The notes under the pieces were generated by a model that saw only the letters and a program-made list of their open reading frames with translations, made no database searches and had not been told where the DNA came from. From assembly GCF_004124325.1 (NCBI RefSeq), contig NZ_QBDT01000002.1, positions 186,001-250,000 of the forward strand: a stretch of 64,000 bases of DNA, given 5' to 3'. Shown here piece after piece: positions 43,619 to 52,092 of the stretch. The position numbers and the translations under genes were made by a program. The stretch comes from Streptomyces sp. L2 (GTDB lineage: Bacteria > Actinomycetota > Actinomycetes > Streptomycetales > Streptomycetaceae). Each line of letters starts with the position of its first letter. Within the stretch, counting starts at the first letter, position 1.

Positions 43619-45175
43619 TCAGCCGTATGACAGCTGAGAGCACAGGTCGTCATCCGCGGACCGGGCGTCGTTGGCCACCGAGGTGGGCAGTGAGAGCGCC
43701 GTGGGCGAGGGGGATGCGCCGTAGGAGCGACCCAGAATCACGTTGATGCTTGGGGCGTCGGCTGATCGGAGCTGGGCGTCGGGGAAGAGCCTGGCCACCG
43801 TGCCCGCCTCAGCACGCAGACCCGGACCGTACTGGATCAGGGTGGTGGCATGGTCCTGGCTGCCCGCGTTCGTGATGTCGGTGACGGTGAAGCCCTGTTC
43901 GGTGAGGGTCGTGGCGGCGCGGTGCGCCAGTCCGGAGACAGTGGTGCCGTTGTAGACGGAGACCTCGATGCCATCTCCGGTGGCTGCGTCCGCGGGGCTC
44001 GGCCAGTCGCGTGCGAGGCCTGGAGCCGTGCTCGTGCCGTTGCCGGAATCCGAGTCGTCGAGGATGCGGTCGGCCTTGAGCGCGGCCCACAGCTGTTCGG
44101 CGTCCGGCTGGACGATGGCCACGCGCGCGCCCTCATAGCGCCAGGGCAGAGTGACGAACTTGATGTCGTGCAGGCCAATGTCCTTCAGCGACATGACGAA
44201 CGAGATGAGCTTGTTCGCACTTCCCAGCCCTGGGTCGACGGTCATGGATTTCACCGCAGCGTCCGCGAGCGGCAGCAGTCTGGCCGGGGTCAGACCCTGC
44301 TGCTCGATCTTTTGCATGAGGCTGGAGACGAACGCCTGCTGGCGTTTGATGCGGCCAAGATCGGAGCCATCGCCGATGCCGTGCCGGATCCGCACGTAAC
44401 TCAGCGCCTTCTCCCCGGAAACGGTCTGCTCGCCCTTGGTGAACAGCAACGTGCCCCGGTCCGGCCGATTGGGGTCGAGATCACGCTCGTAGATGTTCTT
44501 CGGCAGACACACCTGCACGCCTCCCACCGCGTCCGTCAGCGCCGCGAAGCCCTTGAAGTCGACGACCACGGTGTGGTCGACGCGGAGTCCGGTCAGTTGC
44601 TCCACCGTGTTCTGGGTGCAGGCAGGGTTGCCGTCCCTCGTCTGCCCGACGGAGAAAGCCGAGTTGAACATGGCGTTGGCGCGGGACTTCGTCCATGTGC
44701 CGTCGGGAAGTCTGCACGGCGGGACGGTGACCAGGGTGTCCCGGGGGATCGAGACCGCTGTCGCATGCCGGCGGTCGGCATGGATGTGCAGCAGCAGTGT
44801 GGTGTCGGAACGGCCGGTGTCGCTTTTACTGCCGCCCGCCAGCGCCCTGTTGCCATCGGTGCGTGCGTCCGACCCGATGATCAGGATGTTCTCACCCCTG
44901 GCGCCCTCAGGGCGGTTGCTGGCCAGGCCTTTCCCGTCGAAGGTGCCGATGTCGCTGCTCAGCCTCAGATAGGTCCAGCCCAGAGCGGATACGCCGAGTA
45001 TCGCCAGAGACAGCGAGTACAGCAGTGCCTTGCGCAGCGTGCCACGTCCGCGCGGCCGCACCGGACGGCCGCCACGGGAGGAGGGTCGGCGAGGCGGCTC
45101 AGCCGTGTGCTGTCGCGGGCGGCGCGGGGACGTGGCCTGGTTGCCCGTGGCGGTCATCCGAGCACCCGCAGGCAT
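43619..45175 (-). CDS. LytR-CpsA-Psr (LCP) family wall-polymer ligase
   Basis: About 518 aa from ATG 45175, chosen for GGGAG upstream. A basic cytoplasmic N-terminus and one membrane helix (about 50-70) are followed by the LCP domain (about 95-270: LIIGSDAR, RSDTTLLLHI, SIPRDTLVTVP, AFSVGQ, GLRVDHTVVVDFKGF, SYVRIRHGIGDGSDLGRIKRQQ). The C-terminal LytR_C domain is at about 390-480 (VYNGTTVSGLAHRAA). LCP enzymes move undecaprenyl-linked glycopolymers onto peptidoglycan, so this is the natural last step for a glycan made by nearby genes. It is downstream of and on the same strand as the wecC/GT2 set. Confidence 0.93.
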   Translation of the reverse strand: MPAGARMTATGNQATSPRRPRQHTAEPPRRPSSRGGRPVRPRGRGTLRKALLYSLSLAILGVSALGWTYLRLSSDIGTFDGKGLASNRPEGARGENILIIGSDARTDGNRALAGGSKSDTGRSDTTLLLHIHADRRHATAVSIPRDTLVTVPPCRLPDGTWTKSRANAMFNSAFSVGQTRDGNPACTQNTVEQLTGLRVDHTVVVDFKGFAALTDAVGGVQVCLPKNIYERDLDPNRPDRGTLLFTKGEQTVSGEKALSYVRIRHGIGDGSDLGRIKRQQAFVSSLMQKIEQQGLTPARLLPLADAAVKSMTVDPGLGSANKLISFVMSLKDIGLHDIKFVTLPWRYEGARVAIVQPDAEQLWAALKADRILDDSDSGNGTSTAPGLARDWPSPADAATGDGIEVSVYNGTTVSGLAHRAATTLTEQGFTVTDITNAGSQDHATTLIQYGPGLRAEAGTVARLFPDAQLRSADAPSINVILGRSYGASPSPTALSLPTSVANDARSADDDLCSQLSYG

Positions 45176-45561
45176 ACCGGGCTCCCGTGAAATGAAGCCG
45201 CAAGAGTTAACCACCGCAGCGGGCTGGAGCCCCGGGGCCTGCTGATCGTGGCGATCGCGGTCATCCTGCTTTTCGGGGTCATCCTCATTTTCGGATCGGT
45301 GGAACTGCCCAGGTCATTTAGACGCTGATCGGACCTGTGGGGACCTCAAACAGCGGGACCAGGGTCATGAAGGACGCCGATACCGTACAGCAGTTGCCGC
45401 CAAGTCCGGCCGGACGACGCGCTCGCCTTATACAACGCGTCATCCGTATATCTGATGAGCGGGAGCTTTTTTCCGGGTGTCCGGGTGAAGACGCGCTGCT
45501 GCCGGGGCAATGGTGGATTCCGTGGACGCCGCCCCGCGGTTCGGTCCGGCCGGAATGCGCA
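45176..45561. other. Intergenic region, no firm gene
   Basis: A + frame 45248-45328 could encode a 26-residue hydrophobic peptide (AIAVILLFGVILIFGSV core), but it lacks a ribosome-binding site. No other candidate is convincing. Confidence 0.4.
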
Positions 45562-47802
45562 TCATGTGCCGGCCGTGACGCGATTACCGGAGCCGACGGA
45601 GAGGACATCCGGCACATGCGATTCATCGGTGGGGCGCAGAATCCTGTCCCGCCGCGGACGGACCAAGGACAGCGGAATGACGGCGGCGGCCGCCACCCCG
45701 GCACCCAGCAGTGGTGTGCTGCCGATCCAGCCGCCCGCCCCGGCGGCGGCGGCGCCTGCCACAGCGCCGACGTATCCGAATACCAAGCGGCGGCGCGCTG
45801 TCATCGGGGTGATGACGGTCTTGCGGCCGGTACGTCCGGTCCATGAGTTGCCCGTGATGAACGGCATGCCCTTGCGGCGCGCCAGCCAGAAGCCCGTCCG
45901 GACGGTCGGACACCACACGACGCCGCTGTAACTCTGGCGTGGAAGGGAGCCCGGGCTTTCGTCCTTCCTCGCGCGTAGGCGCACCCAGCGCTTGGCATTG
46001 ACGTTCACCAGCCAGGCGCCATCGCCCCGGCGCTGCCGGACCTTGGCATGCAGTCCGCATCGGATCGCGAGGCACTGAAGTGTCTCCGCCTCGGCGCGAT
46101 CCTCGCGTACGAGAGCGAACCCATGACCCCCGCGCCGGGTGCCGCAACCGTCGACCAGCGCGTCGAGAAGCACGAGGCACTCGGCCTGCGGCCACCGGAA
46201 GACGACGTCGTACGTCAGCGTTCCGGCGGGTACGACCGAGGCGAGCCATTGGGCGACGGCGCCATTGATGACGAATTCGGTCCGCCCGTGATCGTCGGGG
46301 TGCGGCGAGGCGCCGCCGGATCCGTCGCCACGCAGCTCGCACCATGCCGCGCCCGCGGAGCGCAGCAGGTCCCGGATCGTCTGGCACGAGTCCGGGTCCG
46401 CTGTCCCGGGCCGGCTGATGACGGCTTCGTCGCCGTCGTACCAGCCCCCGGCGATGAACCAGCCGAGCAGGGCGGCCAGTTCCCTGCCATGCCCCTCGGC
46501 CCGCTGCGGCGCCCAGGGTGCCGCGATGGGGACCTTGCAGTCCTTGCCGACGTGCTTGGCGAACCGCACATGCATGCCATGTTGCTCGGTCCACACCAGC
46601 ACCCGGTGCCTCTCGGTCAGGCGCTGGCTGCTCGACAACTGCTCGACGGCGAGGAGCCGCTCGGTGACGTCGTACCGGAAGAACGTGGCCCGTTCCCAGC
46701 CGAGCGTGTCCGTTTCGGTGTCGTACGCGGCGATCAGGTCGCCGTCGTCCAACTCGCTGTGGGAGCGCCAGCCTTGCGGGGTGAGGGCCTGAGTTTCCTC
46801 ATCCACGCAGGCGTAGTGCCGTCCGAGCAGCCATTCGCGGAACAATGATCTGGTATACAGATATTTGTTGTAGAAGTTCAAAATGGTGTACGGCCAAAAC
46901 CCGAGAAGTGCCTTCTTCCAGCCGACGACGCGCGATACCAAGTACATGGTCAGCACCGTATGGGCGAGGAACCAGTAGCCCATGTAATGGAACATGGAAA
47001 GATGCCGCCAAGTGATGAGGTTGTACAGCACGACCAGCAACCACCACCACAGCGTCACCAGGTCGAACACGGCGGTTCCCACGACGAGCACCGACCGCCA
47101 GTTGAGCATCAGGCGCCGGTAGCGGGCGACGTTCTGGAAGTAGCCGGCCGCCCAGCGGGGCATCTGCGCCTTGTACTCCTTCCACGTCGCCGGGTCGATG
47201 GTGAGAGTCAGGGCCTTGTCCGTGTACCAGGTCTTGTACCCGTGCTCGTGGAGCTTCCAGGTGATGTCCATGTCGGCGCTGATCAGGCCGTTGGGGAAAC
47301 CGCCGACGGCTCGTACGACCTCGGTGCGGAAGGCGTACGAGGCGCCGGTGAGGACTTGGATGCGGCCTACCCGGCGCTGACTGAGCCGCCACCACTGACT
47401 GCCGAGGCTGTAGGCGAATCGCCGTGCTTCGATGAAGAAACCGGTGTCCTGGAGGGGCAGGATCGACGAGCAGGTGGCGTCGTAGCCCCTTTCCAGGTCC
47501 GCCACCATCAGGCTGATGCAGTCCGGCTCGGGGCGGGAGTCACCGTCGAAACCGACGATCACATCCGCCGTGATGTGCGGCAGGGCGGCGTTCTGGTTGG
47601 CCGCCTTGTCCTTGAACGTCGTCTCCAGCACGAGCGTCGACCCCGCCAGACGGGCGACGTCAGCGGTGCGGTCCGTGCACGAGTCGGCTACGACGATGAG
47701 CTGGGCGATGGGGTAGGGCTGGTCCAGGACGGCCCGGACCAGCTCCCCGATCGTCGCTTCTTCATTGTGCGCGGGAATGAGGACGGCGACCGTCAGGGTC
47801 AT
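45562..47802 (-). CDS. Processive GT2 glycan synthase interrupted by an intein
   Basis: A 746-aa precursor. Residues 1-331 and 653-746 form a GT2 membrane synthase of 425 aa: VAVLIPAHNEEATIG, DGDSRPEPD (DxD, 86-88), ADMDITWKLHEHGYKTWYTD and QMPRW (213-217), then several helices. Residues 332-652 are an intein (see separate entry). After splicing, GRHYA joins SWTGRTGRK near the end of the membrane domain. The enzyme would polymerise and extrude a polysaccharide from a UDP-sugar. Its ATG overlaps the stop of a 38-aa LAHTG protein (ATGA), and wecC lies just upstream, so UDP-ManNAcA (or a polymer containing it) is a plausible donor. Confidence 0.92.
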   Translation of the reverse strand: MTLTVAVLIPAHNEEATIGELVRAVLDQPYPIAQLIVVADSCTDRTADVARLAGSTLVLETTFKDKAANQNAALPHITADVIVGFDGDSRPEPDCISLMVADLERGYDATCSSILPLQDTGFFIEARRFAYSLGSQWWRLSQRRVGRIQVLTGASYAFRTEVVRAVGGFPNGLISADMDITWKLHEHGYKTWYTDKALTLTIDPATWKEYKAQMPRWAAGYFQNVARYRRLMLNWRSVLVVGTAVFDLVTLWWWLLVVLYNLITWRHLSMFHYMGYWFLAHTVLTMYLVSRVVGWKKALLGFWPYTILNFYNKYLYTRSLFREWLLGRHYACVDEETQALTPQGWRSHSELDDGDLIAAYDTETDTLGWERATFFRYDVTERLLAVEQLSSSQRLTERHRVLVWTEQHGMHVRFAKHVGKDCKVPIAAPWAPQRAEGHGRELAALLGWFIAGGWYDGDEAVISRPGTADPDSCQTIRDLLRSAGAAWCELRGDGSGGASPHPDDHGRTEFVINGAVAQWLASVVPAGTLTYDVVFRWPQAECLVLLDALVDGCGTRRGGHGFALVREDRAEAETLQCLAIRCGLHAKVRQRRGDGAWLVNVNAKRWVRLRARKDESPGSLPRQSYSGVVWCPTVRTGFWLARRKGMPFITGNSWTGRTGRKTVITPMTARRRLVFGYVGAVAGAAAAGAGGWIGSTPLLGAGVAAAAVIPLSLVRPRRDRILRPTDESHVPDVLSVGSGNRVTAGT
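45847..46809 (-). mobile_element. 321-aa intein with degenerate LAGLIDADG endonuclease
   Basis: Intein residues 332-652 of the GT2 precursor. Block A starts with Cys332 (CVDEETQALTPQGW). Block B has LTERHRVLV with His399. Blocks F/G are VVWCPTVRTGFWLARRKG and MPFITGN, ending in Asn652 followed by Ser653 as the +1 nucleophile. These match class 1 inteins common in actinobacteria and their phages. Endonuclease-like motifs are LAALLGWFIAGGW (442-454) and LLDALVDGCG (545-554); in the first, Gly stands where an acidic residue is usual, so cleavage may be lost while splicing residues remain. I see no frameshift. Confidence 0.93.
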
Positions 47803-47915
47803 CCCTGGCCTCTGGTGAAGAAGTAGCGCAGCACGACCCCCACGGCGCTGATCACCGCGGCGGCGAACGTCAATACCATTGCGCCCAGGCCTGTGTGGGC
47901 CAGCCCGTTGTACAT
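47799..47915 (-). CDS. 38-aa LAHTG micro-protein (minimal sortase-signal protein B)
   Basis: Very short gene with a perfect AGGAGAGAGC before its ATG. The product is MYNG, then LAHTG (residues 5-9), a hydrophobic helix (about 11-31) and RYFFTRGQG. It is essentially only a class E sortase sorting signal; cleavage would release a pentapeptide to octapeptide-sized N-terminal piece. Its TGA overlaps the ATG of the intein-bearing GT2 synthase (ATGA), so the two are made together. It has no Sec signal; an N-out orientation is predicted by the positive tail. It may be a small subunit of the synthase, an anchor, or a sortase substrate. Confidence 0.85.
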   Translation of the reverse strand: MYNGLAHTGLGAMVLTFAAAVISAVGVVLRYFFTRGQG

Positions 47916-47939
47916 GCTCTCTCCTAATTGGTCCGGCTC

Positions 47940-49181
47940 TCAGAGCCGTTCGATGTGCGGTGCATCCGGCATGACACCCCGCGTGTCCAGCACGTACGGG
48001 GCCTCCGCGGCGATCTGGGCGAGGTCGAACTCTTGGTGCGCGGTGAGCAGCACGACCGCGTCATACGTCTGGTACGGCAGGGGGGCGAGGGGGCCGCGGA
48101 CCGTACCGGTGGCATGCGGGTCCATGGTGTCGACCTGAGCGCCTTTCTGCTTCAGCTCCGTGACCACCTCGACTGCGGGGGACTGGCGGGAGTCGGCGAC
48201 GCCGGGTTTGTACGCGAGTCCCAGCGCCAGGACGCGGGAATCCTTGAGCGCCTTGCCGTGCCGGATGTTCAGGGCGTTCTGGAGACGGGCGACCACGTAG
48301 CTGGGTTGTGCCTCGTTGATGTCCTGAGCCAGCTCGACCAGCCGGAACGGCTCTCCGTACTTCGTCCTGACGTGATGGCTCAGGAACACCGGGTCCACCG
48401 GCAGGCAGTGCCCGCCGACCCCGGGGCCGGGCGTGAACTTCGTGAACCCGAAGGGCTTGGAACCGGCCAGGTCAAGGGTGCGCCAGACGTCGACACCCAG
48501 CGTATGAGCTACCCGGGAGAACTCGTTGACCAGGGCGATGTTGACATGGCGGAAGGTGTTCTCGAACACCTTGGCGAGCTCTGCCTCTTCGAGGCTGTCC
48601 GCCGGCACCACGTTCTGCGTGATGCCGGCGTAGAACTCTCGCACCCGCTCGCGGCATTCCTCGGTCAGCCCGGAAACGATCTTCGGGGTGTTGGCGAACG
48701 TCCACTCCTCGTTGCCCGGATCGATGCGCTCCGGGCTGAACCCGAGGTGGAAGCCGACTCCTGCCCGCAGCCGGGAGCGGACTTCGAGGAGAGGCAGCAC
48801 GATCTGGCGCGTGGTTCCGGGATGCGTGGTGGATTCCAGAATGACCGTGCAGCCCCGGTGCACATACCGCGCCAGCATTTCCGCGGCCAACCGGACGGCG
48901 GTCAGGTCCGGCAGCCGTTCTTTGAGCGGTGTCGGCACGGCGATGACAGCGACGTCGAAGCCGGCCAGGCGCTCCTCGTCGCCGGTCGGCCGATAGCGTC
49001 CGGTCTTCAGGGCCGTTTGGAGGGCCTTGTCGGGAACATCCTCGATGTACGAGGTGCCGGAGCGCAGTTGACTGCAGCGCTGCTCGTCGAGTTCGAGACC
49101 GATCACATCGTGCCCGGCCTCAACGGCAGCCATGGCCAGGGGCAGACCGACATAGCCCTGTCCCATGACAACGATCTTCAT
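47940..49181 (-). CDS. wecC: UDP-N-acetyl-mannosamine (UDP-sugar) dehydrogenase
   Basis: A 413-aa enzyme; ATG 49181 has AAGGGA upstream. The Rossmann start is KIVVMGQGYVGLPLA. Catalytic Lys204 (AELAKVFENTFRHVNIALVNE region) and the nucleophile Cys259 in GPGVGGHCLPVDP are present, with the C-terminal ADSRQSPA block. It oxidises the C6 of a UDP-sugar to the uronic acid with two NAD+. The subgroup looks like UDP-ManNAc (WecC) rather than UDP-Glc dehydrogenase, consistent with wecB at 36079. It lies 24 bases upstream of the LAHTG gene, in an apparent operon wecC - micro-protein - GT2 synthase. Confidence 0.88.
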   Translation of the reverse strand: MKIVVMGQGYVGLPLAMAAVEAGHDVIGLELDEQRCSQLRSGTSYIEDVPDKALQTALKTGRYRPTGDEERLAGFDVAVIAVPTPLKERLPDLTAVRLAAEMLARYVHRGCTVILESTTHPGTTRQIVLPLLEVRSRLRAGVGFHLGFSPERIDPGNEEWTFANTPKIVSGLTEECRERVREFYAGITQNVVPADSLEEAELAKVFENTFRHVNIALVNEFSRVAHTLGVDVWRTLDLAGSKPFGFTKFTPGPGVGGHCLPVDPVFLSHHVRTKYGEPFRLVELAQDINEAQPSYVVARLQNALNIRHGKALKDSRVLALGLAYKPGVADSRQSPAVEVVTELKQKGAQVDTMDPHATGTVRGPLAPLPYQTYDAVVLLTAHQEFDLAQIAAEAPYVLDTRGVMPDAPHIERL

Positions 49182-50436
49182 TGGTTTCCCTTCAGGGATA
49201 CGTACCGGTGTGGCCGCGGGCCGCACCGCGATGCCGGCGGGGGCCCTGGCACGGCCGTCTCACATGGGGCTGGAGGGCCTGGGCATCGTCCTGCGTCGAC
49301 CGGGACCCCGTCTCGGGACAAACACTGGTCCCCCGGACACATCAGCCGCTCCAAGCGTCCTTCACTCGTCCCGACGGGGCCCCGCGGTGCGGGGATGCCG
49401 CACGTCCTGCTGTTCGCTGACAGGGTGAATCACCGGTTCCCAACCGCGGGCCACGCGGTTCCTCCGAGGTGGGCCGGTCGGTCGGCGGCAGGGAGGCTGT
49501 AGGGAGGACATCGCTACTCCTTGGTCTGAGGAAGGTGCCGTCACCCGCGATGGGTCCGCGCCTCAGCCCGGCAGCGTGTCGGCGCTCATATCAAGAGAGA
49601 GCGCAACAGGGAACGTATGATGATACGTCACTCGATTGGCGCAGGCGATACACTCTGTCGGCCCAGCCCGACTTGGCAGATGACGCTACTGCCCGACCAG
49701 CGAGATGCGGGGCGGCCACAGCACATTGCGAGCCAAGAGGAGTGCGTGCCCCAGATGTTCGGCGCAGACGGGGAGCGGAAAATCGATGTGCCGGGCAACG
49801 ACGAACCGGGCGGGCTTCAGGCACGTCATGACCTCGCGGCTGCTGCCGAATGGTCCATGGCAGCGGTCTGACATCGGGGCTTCGGCGGATGTGCACGTGG
49901 GAATTCCGTTCATCAGAGCTTCTTTCGCCACGGCCGCTTTGATGGTGGAAGCGGCCACAGGCGCATCCTGGCCGTCGCTACGGTGTGTTAAGCCCCTGCC
50001 GCAGAGTGAGGCATGTGTTCGTGCAACTCACGTTGACAACTGGCGGCGGGGTAATTTCGTGCCGGTATGCAATGCCCCAAGCGCCAACTTACCAGCCGCT
50101 CCCGAATACAGGCCGACATTCGGAACTCCTCATTGTGTGCCCGGCAATCACCCATTCGCGGCGGACCTCGATCGGGGGGCGCATCCATTCCATGACGACC
50201 CCCCTGTTCCGGGTGAGTGAAAACCCTATGGAACGCCTCTCGGATGCCTTCTTCCCGGCGTTTCTGCTGGTAGGAGCGCCGTCCAAGCAGCCCGGCCACG
50301 CCGGCGTCACCACCGGTACGCCCCGACTCGAAGCGTGGCTTCCCTGCCGGACACATAATGTTCGCGCCTCGGTTTTCATTGCATCGGCTTTCCACCCTCT
50401 AGCCTGATCGTCGATTCCGCCTATTTCGGAGACGAC
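49182..50436. other. 1.25-kb gene-poor region
   Basis: Contains the wecC promoter region. A minus-strand frame 49686-49913 (about 75 residues, four Cys) and others were examined; none has firm support. The region looks like decayed or regulatory sequence. Confidence 0.4.
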
Positions 50437-50853
50437 ATGACCACTTGGCTGCGATCGTTCAGTTCCTCGATCCTCGCCCTCTGTGAGCCGATCCCTTTGT
50501 CCGTGCCCTCTCCCATGAGCCAGCAAGAGGCTGCCTGGGTGCGCTCGCATGCCTGGACACCCGTGCTGCGCCGCATTGAGGAAGCACATCCCAGCGGCTT
50601 TCACCGGTGGTGCACGTGCGAACGAGGTCGTTGCCACCCATGCCGCGCGGGCTACCACGATCAGTGCCCCGGCACGAGGGGTCCCGTCCTGGACGACCGC
50701 CTCGGTACAGTGACCGACCGCGCCGGCGTCATGATCGCTGCTGTCCGGTCTGTCCCCGGTCAGAGGCCATGCCGATGGGTCTGTTCGTGCACACACCAGC
50801 GCACGCACCGCGCTGCCCCGCAGGTCGTCCGGGTCCCGGTCGCAGCCGTCTGA
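50437..50853 (+). CDS. DUF6248-like protein
   Basis: A 138-aa protein with GGAGA before its ATG. The core (about residues 28-115) is Cys-rich: MSQQEAAWVRSHAW, FHRWCTCERGRCHPC, DQCPG and PCRWVCSC. I recognise this as the Streptomyces DUF6248 family, of unknown function, sometimes found near natural-product genes. The Cys/His spacing suggests metal binding. It is monocistronic and flanked by gene-poor DNA on both sides. Confidence 0.75.
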   Translation: MTTWLRSFSSSILALCEPIPLSVPSPMSQQEAAWVRSHAWTPVLRRIEEAHPSGFHRWCTCERGRCHPCRAGYHDQCPGTRGPVLDDRLGTVTDRAGVMIAAVRSVPGQRPCRWVCSCTHQRTHRAAPQVVRVPVAAV

Positions 50854-51332
50854 CAGCGGCACAGCCGTGGTACGCCGTCGGGCGCCTGGCAGGACTTTCG
50901 TTTTGTGGACTGTTGCCTGTCATGGTTTTCGTTGGCCGACTGGACTCCGGTGATCATCGCATTACATGGTGGACGTGAGCGGCATCGTGTGGGCTGCGCA
51001 GGCCGTGCACCGCTCGTCAAACGGGGGAAGGAGAAGCAGCGGCCGCTCATGACCGAAGCAACTGAGCCGGGCCCGAGAAGACTGCCTTTCAGACAGAGGG
51101 CGGCCGTCTTCTCTGGGGGGGGCGCACCCACGCGTCCTGTCGTCCGGCCGCATCACGACTGCCTCTTGTTCATATGCGCCGTTCGCCGGCGCGGCAGACC
51201 TGGCGTCGGCGTTGCGGTCATCGTCTTGTCTTGCCAGGGGCTCCACCCTCCGGGAGGCTGCCGCACGCTGGCTTATGCGGGCGCCCTTCCCGGTCCCAGA
51301 GGTGCACAGCTCTCAGCCAAGAAATTGATGTC
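50854..51332. other. Intergenic region, nothing recognised
   Basis: No frame with good start, composition or family on either strand. Confidence 0.45.
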
Positions 51333-51860
51333 ATGAAACCCGACCACGACTACGCGATGTACGTGGCACAGACACCCGTGATGAACGCCGCCTGGGCGTT
51401 CGCCGTTGCTTATTGGATCGACCGGGACATGCGGGCGGCATGGCGGGTGACGCATCCGACACTGCGACGCTGCTGGACACAGGCCTGGTTATCGCCGCTC
51501 CTCGCACACGGACGGGTGGACGGCCACCCCGAAGCCGTGGTCGAGGCGTTCGCCGAGGACGAGGTGCGGCACGAATTCTGGGAGCCGTTCGCTCATGCGC
51601 AGGTCAGCCGCAGCACTCCCCTGGCCCTGGACCGGGAGGCATGGGGCATGCAGGCGAATCCAGACTTGGTGGCGCCCTACATGATGCTCGTCAGGCTGGT
51701 GTCGACTGCGCCCACCGGCGCTGGGCGCTCGGACGAACCATGCTCCTCGGTGCCCCTGTTGATGCAGTACGACGCGGGTCCTGGATGGCGGCTGCTCAAC
51801 TTCGCCAGCGAGCGGATGCCGGTACCGGGGTGGCGGCCCCCACGGTTCGGCGAAGTCTGA
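51333..51860 (+). CDS. Hypothetical cytoplasmic protein
   Basis: A 175-aa protein I do not recognise. It has no signal or membrane helix. The first half is Trp-rich and helical (AMYVAQTPVMNAAWAFAVAY, RAAWRVTHPTLRRCWTQAWL) and the second half has a WRLLNFASERMPVPGW strand-like end; this is reminiscent of small NTF2/SnoaL-like actinomycete proteins but without firm evidence. The ribosome-binding site is weak, so the start is uncertain. It may be transcribed alone. Confidence 0.65.
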   Translation: MKPDHDYAMYVAQTPVMNAAWAFAVAYWIDRDMRAAWRVTHPTLRRCWTQAWLSPLLAHGRVDGHPEAVVEAFAEDEVRHEFWEPFAHAQVSRSTPLALDREAWGMQANPDLVAPYMMLVRLVSTAPTGAGRSDEPCSSVPLLMQYDAGPGWRLLNFASERMPVPGWRPPRFGEV

Positions 51861-52092
51861 CGCTGCCACCGCGACGCACACGCAGCTTCGTCTGTGACGT
51901 TCCGGCGGAGAACATCTGGTGAGCGCATGGCCTGCGGCCGGGTACGGCCCGGACTTGACAGAACTCGACGCGCGCTCAATCTAGAAGTGGCGTCGGCTTT
52001 CGTAGTGTCTGACACCGCAGCCATCAGAGGCGGAGGTCTTTGCGGTATCCGCGGCGCGCGAGGCTTCGAGGGGAATGAAGGGGCTGTATCCC

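Noticed and set aside
45248..45328. 26-codon hydrophobic + frame
   Set aside because: It encodes a membrane-helix-like peptide but lacks a ribosome-binding site and has no LAxTG; perhaps a remnant.
49686..49958. Minus-strand frame of up to 90 codons with four Cys
   Set aside because: It has some protein-like character and a weak purine-rich site at 49913, but there is no homology I can name; not enough to call a gene.
50089..50862. 257-codon minus-strand frame
   Set aside because: It is antisense to the better supported DUF6248 gene and has no ribosome-binding site or family.
49182..51332. Possible integrative-element remnant
   Set aside because: The gene-poor DNA hints at past insertion, but I found no integrase, transposase, terminal repeats or att duplication.
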